From Pirellulaceae bacterium (lineage in GTDB: Bacteria; Planctomycetota; Planctomycetia; Pirellulales; Pirellulaceae), in contig JABDKS010000180.1 of assembly GCA_013002105.1 (NCBI GenBank), forward strand, positions 1 to 24,891: a DNA stretch of 24,891 bases. Direction: 5' to 3'. A program made the position numbers and the translations under genes. This document shows positions 17,539 through 24,369 of this stretch, in pieces; position 1 is the first letter of the stretch; every line of letters starts with the position of its first letter. A model generated the notes under the pieces. It saw only the letters and a list, made by a program, of their open reading frames with translations. It made no database searches and had not been told where the DNA came from.

Positions 17539-18652
17539 TGCTTCGCCCTCGCGCCGCCGATGCTGCCCCATGCAGCACGACTTGCTCGCCCGCTTCGACG
17601 CCGCTTAGAACTTCTTGTCGGCCGGGCATCCCAAGTTGGCCGCTTTTGATGAGCCTGCGTTCTATGTTCCCGTCCGGCAGCACCACATCCACGAATTCAA
17701 GTTGTCCGATTTCAATCACTGCGTCTGTCGCCAAACAGAGATGCCGTCGCTCGCCGGCAGGGATACGAAGTCGGCCAAACATTCCTTCGTAAAGCTCTTC
17801 GGACTTCGGCAGGCTCGCTTTGACCAAAAACGAACGACTCGGAGCGTCGGCTTGAGGAACGATCTCGGCAATACTGGCATTGAACTCGCGTTTCAACGAA
17901 TCAACGTAAACGTCCAATTGGTCGCCGACTTTCAACGTAACGGCCAAGTGCTCCATCACGGGTGCCTCGAGTCGTAGCGAGGTTGCATCGTAAAGCACCA
18001 AGATCGGAACACCGGGACTAGCGATGTCGCCCGGTTCCGCCGAACGATCAACGATGCGTCCTTTTTTCGCAGCTTTGATTGTCGTATAGGAAAGCATCAC
18101 TTCTGCTTCGGACACCGCTTGCTTCGCGCGTGCTTCGTCAGCGATGGTGACCTGCAGGTCGCGTGATGCTTTGTCAAACTCGGAACGCGACGCCGCGTTT
18201 TGCTCGGCAAGTAGTTCGACGCGATTGAATTGCTTCTCGGCTTCGACGCGATTTGCCGATGCTGCTTCAAGACTCCGCTTCAATTGGTCCAAACGGGCGA
18301 CGTATTCTTTATTGTCAAGCCGAATCAAGACCTGCCCTTGTTCCACTTGATCGCCTGCTGCCACCAGGATTTCATCAATTGTCGCCAACACTTTGGCCGA
18401 AACCACCGTCCGGCTTGATGCCTTCAACGTGCCGATTGCTTCTTCGATGTAGGACTTTTCGATTTCGTGCACGACGTCCGTCGGCTGGTCGGTGTGACGA
18501 AGCACGCCACGCTCGGTCCATCCCGGCTCGACCTTGTCCTCCAACATTCCCGAGAGCCAAGCGATCGTGACAACCAAAAGCCCCAGCCCCAACACCAGCA
18601 GGAGTATTCGTGACAGGCCGCGGAGCCATTTCCGTAATTGATTGATCTTCAT
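17531..18652 (-). CDS. Periplasmic adaptor subunit for the RND pump
   Basis: This 373-aa protein starts at ATG 18652 with AGGTG 6 nt upstream; a GTG at 18661 overlaps that site and is less likely. It has a membrane anchor near 15-35, then a lipoyl half-motif (VVSAKVLATIDEILVAAGDQVEQGQ), a coiled-coil hairpin (about 120-190), the second lipoyl half (TIKAAKKGRIVDRSAEPGD), and barrel domains with EGMFGRLRIPAG. The stop overlaps the start of the RND pump by 8 nt, so translation is coupled. It is the first gene of the five-gene export operon and lies 234 nt after the secreted rhodanese gene. Confidence 0.93.
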   Translation of the reverse strand: MKINQLRKWLRGLSRILLLVLGLGLLVVTIAWLSGMLEDKVEPGWTERGVLRHTDQPTDVVHEIEKSYIEEAIGTLKASSRTVVSAKVLATIDEILVAAGDQVEQGQVLIRLDNKEYVARLDQLKRSLEAASANRVEAEKQFNRVELLAEQNAASRSEFDKASRDLQVTIADEARAKQAVSEAEVMLSYTTIKAAKKGRIVDRSAEPGDIASPGVPILVLYDATSLRLEAPVMEHLAVTLKVGDQLDVYVDSLKREFNASIAEIVPQADAPSRSFLVKASLPKSEELYEGMFGRLRIPAGERRHLCLATDAVIEIGQLEFVDVVLPDGNIERRLIKSGQLGMPGRQEVLSGVEAGEQVVLHGAASAARGRSNE

Positions 18653-18885
18653 TGTTCGCACCTGTCTGGTGGGTGCGCAAGGGGGCGCGGTTCATGTCGC
18701 ACCAAAATTGGCGAGGAAACATCCATTTGAAGCTCTCTGAGGAATCGATTGTCGATCCAAATCTTCCAATGCCAACATCGGTGATGCGTATGCAGGAATT
18801 GGACCTTTCTCTAGCAGCGTCTTGCCTGGCCGGTGGTGTTTAGTTTGATGAAGTCTGACTGTGGCTCGAACATTTTTGTTCTCCG
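18653..18885. other. Gap upstream of the export operon
   Basis: This 233-bp stretch separates the rhodanese gene from the RND adaptor. A 63-codon plus-strand frame here shows no family features and is probably chance. The stretch should hold a promoter if the export operon is transcribed on its own, but no clear -35/-10 pair is seen. Confidence 0.4.
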
Positions 18886-19413
18886 CTACTGAGTCACCTG
18901 CTCATATTTAGCAGGTACCCGATAGCGATTGCTGTAGGTGTGAACCCGGTTGGTCGGCTCTCCTTTGAGCGTTACCAACGGCAGTTCCGCGGCCACCCAT
19001 TTCAGAATACTGCCTTCGTAGTTCTTTACCTTCACACCGTTTTTGGCGAGTTGTTTTGCGTACGCTCCGCTGCGACCGCCGACGGTGCAATAGGGAATAA
19101 CAGTACGATCTTGAAACCGTTGCCGATTCTTCTCGTGTTCCGCCTTGGTGATCGCGCCCGGTATGATGGAAACGTTCACCTCCGCTGCGGAGCGAACGTC
19201 AACGACAACGAAATCGGCCTGGGGAACTTCCTTCCCGGCTTGCTTTGCGTCGGCTTCGATTTGCAGCTGTTTCTCGAGAATAGCGTGCAGATCGGTCGTG
19301 CTAATTGTCTCGACCTTCGATCGGCTGAAGAAACCCAACTGAGCGTGCGACTCCCCTGCCGTTGTGGTGAGCATCGCGAATGCGAATAGTCCAGCCCATG
19401 CGTGCTTGATCAT
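18886..19413 (-). CDS. Secreted rhodanese-domain protein
   Basis: This 175-aa protein has a signal peptide (1-24, ending ESHA), then one rhodanese domain. The segments ADFVVVDVRSAAEVNVSIIPGA and VIPYCTVGGRSGAYAKQLAKNG carry the active-site Cys109 in a C-T-V-G-G-R loop. The central part (GAITKAEHEKNRQRF) is longer than in minimal GlpE-like domains. The C-terminal tail has a VHTYSNRYRVP segment of unknown role. A periplasmic rhodanese could receive or deliver sulfane sulfur outside the cytoplasm, for example to the DsrE-like protein or the YeeE transporter encoded nearby. It lies 36 nt after the heme lipoprotein gene and is probably co-transcribed with it. Confidence 0.9.
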   Translation of the reverse strand: MIKHAWAGLFAFAMLTTTAGESHAQLGFFSRSKVETISTTDLHAILEKQLQIEADAKQAGKEVPQADFVVVDVRSAAEVNVSIIPGAITKAEHEKNRQRFQDRTVIPYCTVGGRSGAYAKQLAKNGVKVKNYEGSILKWVAAELPLVTLKGEPTNRVHTYSNRYRVPAKYEQVTQ

Positions 19414-19449
19414 TTCTCGTTTGTCCTGTCAAAGGTTCGTGGTGTTGTG

Positions 19450-20127
19450 TTACTTGTTCGTACCCGACTGGACCGTGGTCCGCTGGGGCGTGTCGCTGGG
19501 AACTTCCACCCAGAACCAACCGCGTAGGTCGTCCAGTTTGAATCCGGTCGCCGCGTCACGCGGGTAGAGTTTGGCTAGTTCGGGCTTGACCGCGTCCAGT
19601 ATGTCGTCTTCACCTCCGTGACACATCAGACATTTGACCGTCATGCGAATCGGATAAACGACCCCGAGACTGCCGTCCTCCAGCTGAACACGCTGGGGAG
19701 TTTCGACACGTTTTTCGACCAGCGGCTTGACCCAATCACGCGGCGCGTTGGCTGAATTTCGCAGCTTGAACGAGGTTCGGCCGATTTCGACTCCGTGTTC
19801 TTTGCCAACGGACTGGGCAATCGTAACGGCCTCGTTGCTGCACACATTGATCGCTGCTGCCGGGCCGTCGGATTGCATGACTTCCATCAGTCTGCCAGAG
19901 AGCCGAGTGAACAGAGCATCCTTTGCTTTTGCGGCGATCGCATTGCGTTTGCCGGATGGAATCGGCTTGGACACGACGCCGGAACCCGAATCCTGAGGCT
20001 GCGTTGACCGTGGAGCCCCCACGTCGACGGTGGAAACGTTTTGCTCGTTGCGATCCTGGCAACCGGCAATGGCAAACATCAGGAGCAACGGCAACACTGT
20101 GAGACAGCTATGTGTCGGTTTCATCAT
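19450..20127 (-). CDS. Lipid-anchored c-type heme protein, Tll0287-like (DUF3365)
   Basis: This 225-aa protein has a lipoprotein signal with lipobox IAGC (Cys23). A low-complexity Ser/Pro/Gln linker follows, then a DUF3365/Tll0287-like domain from about 65: helix AKAKDALFTRLSGRLMEVM, INVCSNEA, RTSFKLRNSANAPRDW, and a single heme-attachment motif CLMCHG (Cys166, Cys169, His170). The C-terminal GWFWVEVP closes the domain. The family is PAS-like, binds one heme, and is found alone or as the sensor part of signalling proteins. Here it has no fused kinase, so it may carry electrons or sense redox or sulfide at the membrane (inference). It lies between the DsrE-like fusion and the secreted rhodanese genes. 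Confidence 0.9.
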   Translation of the reverse strand: MMKPTHSCLTVLPLLLMFAIAGCQDRNEQNVSTVDVGAPRSTQPQDSGSGVVSKPIPSGKRNAIAAKAKDALFTRLSGRLMEVMQSDGPAAAINVCSNEAVTIAQSVGKEHGVEIGRTSFKLRNSANAPRDWVKPLVEKRVETPQRVQLEDGSLGVVYPIRMTVKCLMCHGGEDDILDAVKPELAKLYPRDAATGFKLDDLRGWFWVEVPSDTPQRTTVQSGTNK

Positions 20128-20265
20128 CAGTTCTCTCGTTTGGTTAGGATTGTCGCAACTTCGTGCATTTTGGCCGGATGTTCGTTGATGATGGACCTCG
20201 GCCGCAACCGGGCACCAAAATTCGGCAACGTGTCGGTGTGCCTTCGTCGAGCCAATGCAAAACCG

Positions 20266-21360
20266 CTACTTGCCTAAGGGTACATAGGCATAGCCATCTG
20301 CCTGGAGGTTGACAATTGCGGTCAGCGCCGAGACGGCGGTGTCGGCAAAAACGACAACATCTTCAGGCTTTCCGCCATTCGAAATCAGTGATTGACCACA
20401 AACATAGATTTCGACGCCGGCTTCGTGCAGTTGGTGCAGGCAGTCAAAGTTCGGGTTGTCCGTCGTGCCAAATTTTGCGGCGTAGGCATCTCCATTCAAA
20501 ATAGCCAACGTTGCGTCACCATGAAGCACGATTGCGATGTTGGCGTCCGCCCGTTCCTTGCCTGCGCCTTGGTAGATATTTACATAGCGAGCGACCTTTT
20601 CGATCGCTGGATTTAGTTTTGCCGGATCGCCACCACGAGTGACGTCAACACAAATTTTTGCCCCCGCTCTTGGCTGTTGAGCCGCGTCGGGCAAACGGAT
20701 GACCTTTCCGTAATCCTGAATTGCCGGCGCAATCATGTCGTTGGCACGCATCTGTTTACCAGGGACCGGATGATTCTTCATCGCCTCTGCAAATCCCCGT
20801 TCAACAAATCCCGAGACGGCTTTCGCATGTGCCTTGATGAGCGTGGCGACATACGGGTCGTCAGAAGTTTCCACGACTCGAACACCTTTCTCGGTGTCCT
20901 CGTGCTTCATGACGATCTTGTCGGTGTGCTTAAAGATTTCTGCAAACAACGGGTCTCGCATTCGGATTGGATGCGTTTCTTTGATGCGATACTCCATCCA
21001 CTGAACGTGATCTTTTATCTTGTCAGCAATTTCGGGAACGTCCGATTCGGTCAGCGTTTCAACCCCGTTGGGAAGCTCCTTGACCGTTCGATTGATTTTT
21101 TCATGATGGGTCAACAAGTACTGAAAGACTTCGTGGTCTTCGTCGTGCCGCTCATCGTGTCCGTGGCCGGGACCGTCGGCTCCATGGCCGAATCCCTGGC
21201 CTCGGCCTTGCCCGAATCCCTGGCCTTGGCCTTGCCCGAATCCCTGGCCCCTGCCCTGTCCAAATCCTGGCCCGCGACCTGGTCCACCCTGCGCAATTGC
21301 AAGTGTGGTCATCCCGAGCATCATCAAAGTGATGATGCAGCTGCTAGCGATTGTCTTCAT
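20266..21360 (-). CDS. Secreted Gly/Gln-repeat, helical and DsrE-like fusion protein
   Basis: ATG 21360 has GGAG 7 nt upstream and opens a signal peptide (1-24); an in-frame GTG-rich extension to 21465 reads through an intergenic repeat and is rejected. The 364-aa product has a low-complexity Gly/Gln/Arg region with GFGQGRGQ-type octads (32-55) and a His-rich stretch HGHDERHDEDHEV (65-78). A helical domain of unknown family follows (about 78-200), rich in His, Met and Lys (HHEKINRTVKEL, WMEYRIKETHPIRMRDPLF). A DsrE/DsrF-like sulfur-relay domain (about 233-361) carries Cys321 in VEIYVCGQSL, the usual acceptor position, with further Cys237 and Cys307. It probably binds sulfur or metal in the periplasm (inference). 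The domain combination is unusual. Confidence 0.85.
   Translation of the reverse strand: MKTIASSCIITLMMLGMTTLAIAQGGPGRGPGFGQGRGQGFGQGQGQGFGQGRGQGFGHGADGPGHGHDERHDEDHEVFQYLLTHHEKINRTVKELPNGVETLTESDVPEIADKIKDHVQWMEYRIKETHPIRMRDPLFAEIFKHTDKIVMKHEDTEKGVRVVETSDDPYVATLIKAHAKAVSGFVERGFAEAMKNHPVPGKQMRANDMIAPAIQDYGKVIRLPDAAQQPRAGAKICVDVTRGGDPAKLNPAIEKVARYVNIYQGAGKERADANIAIVLHGDATLAILNGDAYAAKFGTTDNPNFDCLHQLHEAGVEIYVCGQSLISNGGKPEDVVVFADTAVSALTAIVNLQADGYAYVPLGK
21196..21267 (-). repeat. Three 24-bp tandem coding repeats
   Basis: Three near-identical 24-nt units (core GGATTCGGGCAAGGCC) encode octads GFGQGRGQ, GFGQGQGQ and GFGQGRGQ, followed by a partial GFGHG unit. In-frame length variation between strains is expected from slippage or recombination. 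Confidence 0.9.
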
Positions 21361-21412
21361 CTGATTGCTCCATTGAGGTTTCGTCGGCAAGTGATTGTTT
21401 CTTCGTTTCTTC

Positions 21413-21464
21413 GTCGGAGTGCGGGTCCACCGCATGTTGTTGGTCGGAGTGCGGGTCCACCGCA
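21413..21464. repeat. Direct repeat pair with internal hairpin (REP-like)
   Basis: A 22-nt sequence occurs identically at 21413-21434 and 21443-21464, a 30-nt period. Each copy contains GTGCGGGTCCACCGCA; the second extends to GTGCGG-GTCCA-CCGCAC, a perfect 6-bp stem with a 5-nt loop. It lies between the 29-aa microprotein and the DsrE-like gene. It looks like an intergenic REP/MITE-type repeat rather than coding sequence. Confidence 0.75.
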
Positions 21465-21478
21465 CAAGCGCCGCTCAT

Positions 21479-21568
21479 TCACGTCCGGAATCCGAACTTG
21501 GGCAGAACCCACATGTTCAGAACAATCCACGCCCCGAGTAGCCCGAGCATCAGTAGGATTTCTTTCAT
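21479..21568 (-). CDS. 29-aa single-helix membrane microprotein
   Basis: ATG 21568 is preceded by AAGGA with 7-8 nt spacing and opens a 29-codon frame ending in TGA at 21479. The product starts MKEILLMLGLLGAWIVLNMW and ends in VLPKFGFRT. It is one hydrophobic helix of about 18 residues with a charged N-terminus and a short basic tail after a Pro-Lys. It lies in the island between the persulfide dioxygenase and the DsrE fusion, on the same strand. The composition and the clean ribosome site argue for a real gene. A role as a small subunit or regulator of a neighbouring membrane transporter is only inference. Confidence 0.68.
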   Translation of the reverse strand: MKEILLMLGLLGAWIVLNMWVLPKFGFRT

Positions 21569-21792
21569 TGCTGTGTCCTTGTTTGATTTGTGTCGGTGAC
21601 TGTTTCAGATTTTCACAACGACTTGGCGACACCGTCCACCGAGCGTGAGATGGATTGACTCATCGGCCAGTTGCCACAGTGGACAATGCTGGCAGTTATT
21701 TAGTGATGTAAGTGGGTTCGCCGATTCGTTTCAGGAGGTCGAGCTAAAGTTCAAGCCAACGCTGGGTTGCTTGGACGGTTGGGGCAATAGGA
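21569..21792. other. Gap between persulfide dioxygenase gene and microprotein
   Basis: This 224-bp stretch has no further credible gene on either strand. It probably carries a leader or promoter for the microprotein, DsrE-like, heme and rhodanese genes. No strong consensus promoter, riboswitch or terminator could be identified by eye. Confidence 0.4.
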
Positions 21793-23229
21793 CTACAAGG
21801 AGACAGCGGTCGCTTCTTTTTTGCCCGGCTTTGTGATCGGCAACTTCTCTGCCGTCCACGCTAAGTAACCGCCCGTCAGGTTGACGACGTTCGTGAGACC
21901 GGCCGCTTGCAATACACTTGCCGCTACGGCCGCCCGTGCACCGGTGCGACAATGCACAACAATTTTCTTGTCGGTTGGGATTTGGCCGACCGTAGTTGGG
22001 AGACGTCCCAAGAAGTGATGCTCGGCCTGTTCGATATGTCCCTCGTTCCACTCCGCGTCCGACCGCACATCAACCAACGTGACTTCGGCCGATTCAATCG
22101 ACTGCAGCAAATCAGCGGGCGTTCCGGTCGAGTAGGTTTCAGTTGCAAGACCAGACGACGCAACATCGGCGACGTCAAAACCACCAGCAATGTCCTCGAC
22201 CCCAATTTTGTGCAGAACACGAGCAGCTTCTTCCAACTGACTCGGCTCGCAGATCAGATAGGCGGGGCGGTCGTAGTCCACCAGCCAGCCAGCCCAAGCG
22301 GCCAACATTCCTGGAGGTATGTTGATCGTACCTGGCACATGGCCCTTCGCGTATTGCGACGATGGTGACAGGTCAATGACCGTCCCAGACTCGACCGCTT
22401 GTTGTAGTTTCGAGATGCCAAGCATCTCATGATGATGGCCCTCCCCCAGCACGCCCGGGCCTTCCTTGTTGACTTGCTTCATCAGTGCGAAGTATTTCGG
22501 AGCTTCGGGTTGATCCGCCAAGATGTACTTTACGAACTCGCCTTCGTCGGTGAACTGCAACGCCGGGTTAAATAGTTTCTCGTACCCCACGGTGGATGAG
22601 GGAATGGCGCCAAGTCCTTTGCCGCACGCACTGCCTGCGCCATGAGCCGGCCAAACTTGCAGATAATCAGGAAGTCGCTTGAACCGTTTGGCGGACTTGA
22701 ACAAGTCGCGAGCACCGGGTTCCGCACTGTTCGCGATTCCGGCCGCTTCTTCTAACAGGTCTGGGCGTCCGATTGAACCGACGAATACAAAGTCTCCGGT
22801 AAAGATGCCCATTGGCTTGTCCGCGCCACCACCCTGGTCGGTCAGAACGAACGAAATACTCTCGGGTGTGTGTCCGGGCGTGTGCAGGACATCAAACTGG
22901 ATGTTGCCGATCATGAATTGATCACCATCGTGCATCAAATTGTGGTCGTACGCATCCAGATACCGGTATTTCCATTCGGCCGGCCCTTCATCGGACACAT
23001 ACAATTTGGCACCCACGCGGTCGGCCAGCTCTTGAGCGCCGGAAACATAGTCCGCATGGATGTGTGTTTCCGCGACAGCGATCAGCTGGACGCCTTCCTT
23101 GACGGCCATCGCAAGGTACTGATCGACATCGCGACCAGGATCGACCACCACCGCGACTTTGGCGCGTTGGCATCCGACCAAGTAGGAGGCATGAGCGAGT
23201 TTCTCGTCGTAAAAGTATTTCAGTAACAC
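21793..23229 (-). CDS. Persulfide dioxygenase-like MBL fold protein with two rhodanese modules
   Basis: A GTG at 23229 with AAGGA 8 nt upstream starts a 478-aa protein. Residues 1-250 form an ETHE1/CstB-like metallo-beta-lactamase domain with THIHADYVSG (His56, His58, Asp60), HTPGHTPE (His120), TGDFVFVGSIGRPDL (Asp146) and PAHGAGS (His196). These are the expected iron ligands of persulfide dioxygenases. Residues about 270-355 form a degenerate rhodanese-like module with Cys327 in LICEPS. Residues about 365-465 form a canonical rhodanese with Cys427 in VHCRTGAR. The order is that of CstB and related fusions, which oxidise persulfide to sulfite and transfer sulfane sulfur to give thiosulfate. 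It is cytoplasmic. The start lies 4 nt after the TauE-type exporter stop, so the two are co-translated; sulfite export is a sensible partner. Confidence 0.93.
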   Translation of the reverse strand: MLLKYFYDEKLAHASYLVGCQRAKVAVVVDPGRDVDQYLAMAVKEGVQLIAVAETHIHADYVSGAQELADRVGAKLYVSDEGPAEWKYRYLDAYDHNLMHDGDQFMIGNIQFDVLHTPGHTPESISFVLTDQGGGADKPMGIFTGDFVFVGSIGRPDLLEEAAGIANSAEPGARDLFKSAKRFKRLPDYLQVWPAHGAGSACGKGLGAIPSSTVGYEKLFNPALQFTDEGEFVKYILADQPEAPKYFALMKQVNKEGPGVLGEGHHHEMLGISKLQQAVESGTVIDLSPSSQYAKGHVPGTINIPPGMLAAWAGWLVDYDRPAYLICEPSQLEEAARVLHKIGVEDIAGGFDVADVASSGLATETYSTGTPADLLQSIESAEVTLVDVRSDAEWNEGHIEQAEHHFLGRLPTTVGQIPTDKKIVVHCRTGARAAVAASVLQAAGLTNVVNLTGGYLAWTAEKLPITKPGKKEATAVSL

Positions 23230-23233
23230 GTAT

Positions 23234-24100
23234 TTATTCCTTGTTCGTGATGTGGTTGATTGCGTAATGGTTTGTTAACGACGGATCGCTGTTGTTGACC
23301 GCCGCTCCGTTGCCGGGCAAAAGCACTTTGCTGCCTTCGCGCAGGATCACGAAGCCGCCCAGCAAAATAAGAAACACAGCAAATATCTTTTTTAACTTGC
23401 GTTGGTTCATCCTTGCGTTGATGGCGCGGCCCAACAAACTGCCAACGACTCCGATCAAGACGAATACCAAGATCGTTTGACTGTTGACCGATGAATCGTG
23501 GGCCAACAAATACTGTTCATATTTTGCAAATCCGATGGCCGACTTTGCCGCGATAATCACAAGGCTTGTTCCGATCGCCAGACGCATCGGCAAGTTGCCG
23601 AGCAACACCAAGGCCGGGACGATTAGAAATCCGCCGCCCACGCCGACAAAACCTGTAATGATTCCCACGACCGTTCCTTCGGTACCGACCTTCCAAATAG
23701 GAGACAGCACACGGCCAGTAACCTCATCGCCAGCGGATGGCACGTCGCTTTTTCGCTTGTGGAGCATCGAATAGGCGGCGACTAGCAACACGATCCCGAA
23801 CACCACCAACTGGATAGCGTCGGTCGACAGCCCACCGAGCCAGGCACCGATCAACGTGCCAAACATTCCCGGAATGCCAAAGAACCAAACGCTTCGCCAG
23901 TCGATTTGTCGCGCACGGGCGTAGGGGATCGCTGCAGCAATCGAAATCAATCCGACAATCGCCATCGATTCGGCGATCGATTCCTTGGCGCCATGACCGA
24001 CCAGATAAACGAGCACCGGAACAGTGATCGCTGAACCACCGCTGCCAAGCATCCCGAGTGTCAAACCAATGACGAGCGCTCCGATCAGAATCGTTGCCAT
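23234..24100 (-). CDS. TauE/SafE-family sulfite or sulfur-anion exporter
   Basis: This 288-aa inner-membrane protein starts at ATG 24100 with GGGAG upstream. It shows the two-half TauE/SafE architecture: GLTLGMLGSGGSAITVPVLV (N-half motif), further helices to about 110, a soluble linker (112-135), and the second half motif GIITGFVGVGGGFLIVPAL. Further helices run to about 255, and a polar C-terminal tail follows. Members export sulfite or sulfoacetate or import thiosulfate-type anions. The gene lies directly upstream of the persulfide dioxygenase-rhodanese gene with a 4-nt gap, which supports removal of the sulfite product. The same pairing is known from BigR-regulated operons and related sulfur clusters. 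Confidence 0.92.
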   Translation of the reverse strand: MATILIGALVIGLTLGMLGSGGSAITVPVLVYLVGHGAKESIAESMAIVGLISIAAAIPYARARQIDWRSVWFFGIPGMFGTLIGAWLGGLSTDAIQLVVFGIVLLVAAYSMLHKRKSDVPSAGDEVTGRVLSPIWKVGTEGTVVGIITGFVGVGGGFLIVPALVLLGNLPMRLAIGTSLVIIAAKSAIGFAKYEQYLLAHDSSVNSQTILVFVLIGVVGSLLGRAINARMNQRKLKKIFAVFLILLGGFVILREGSKVLLPGNGAAVNNSDPSLTNHYAINHITNKE

Positions 24101-24101
24101 C

Positions 24102-24338
24102 TCATGCGACTCCCATCACAGTCGGATTCGATCGGACTCTGGCTTGTCGGACGCCCACGAAAACAATTTTGCTGGGCGGTCCGACTGTCGTCAGAATGTT
24201 GGCGACGAATGCGCCGCTGGACGCGAAAAAATGGACACGGCCGTAAGTTCGGATGACCGCCGCCTGATTGGATTCTTCGTCGGCAACCCTGTCGGTTCCA
24301 CGCGATAGGCAATTTTGGAAGCAATGATGCAGATGCAT
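24102..24338 (-). CDS. Possible 78-aa hypothetical protein
   Basis: ATG 24338 follows a strong GGGGAGG site with about 8 nt spacing, and the frame ends in TGA one nucleotide before the TauE-type start. This is operon-like spacing. The product starts MHLHHCFQNCLSRG and has a moderately hydrophobic centre (FFASSGAFVANILTTVG). It matches no family I recognise, and the overlapping minus-strand frame 24085-24324 has similar openness, so chance is possible. The two cysteines and two histidines near the start might bind metal (inference). Confidence 0.35.
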   Translation of the reverse strand: MHLHHCFQNCLSRGTDRVADEESNQAAVIRTYGRVHFFASSGAFVANILTTVGPPSKIVFVGVRQARVRSNPTVMGVA

Positions 24339-24369
24339 GGTTTGATCCTCCCCGAGTGACTTCAATGCT

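Noticed and set aside
18652..18843. 63-codon plus-strand frame between the rhodanese and adaptor genes
   Set aside because: No ribosome site, no family features, and it overlaps the upstream region of the export operon; probably chance.
21361..21465. N-terminal extension of the DsrE fusion containing RWTRTPT twice
   Set aside because: This is the translated intergenic direct repeat. The ATG at 21360 has a ribosome site and is followed by a signal peptide.
20677..21648. 323-codon open frame on the plus strand
   Set aside because: It is the complement of the DsrE fusion gene; its apparent repeats (SLALALPE) are the antisense of the Gly/Gln octads.
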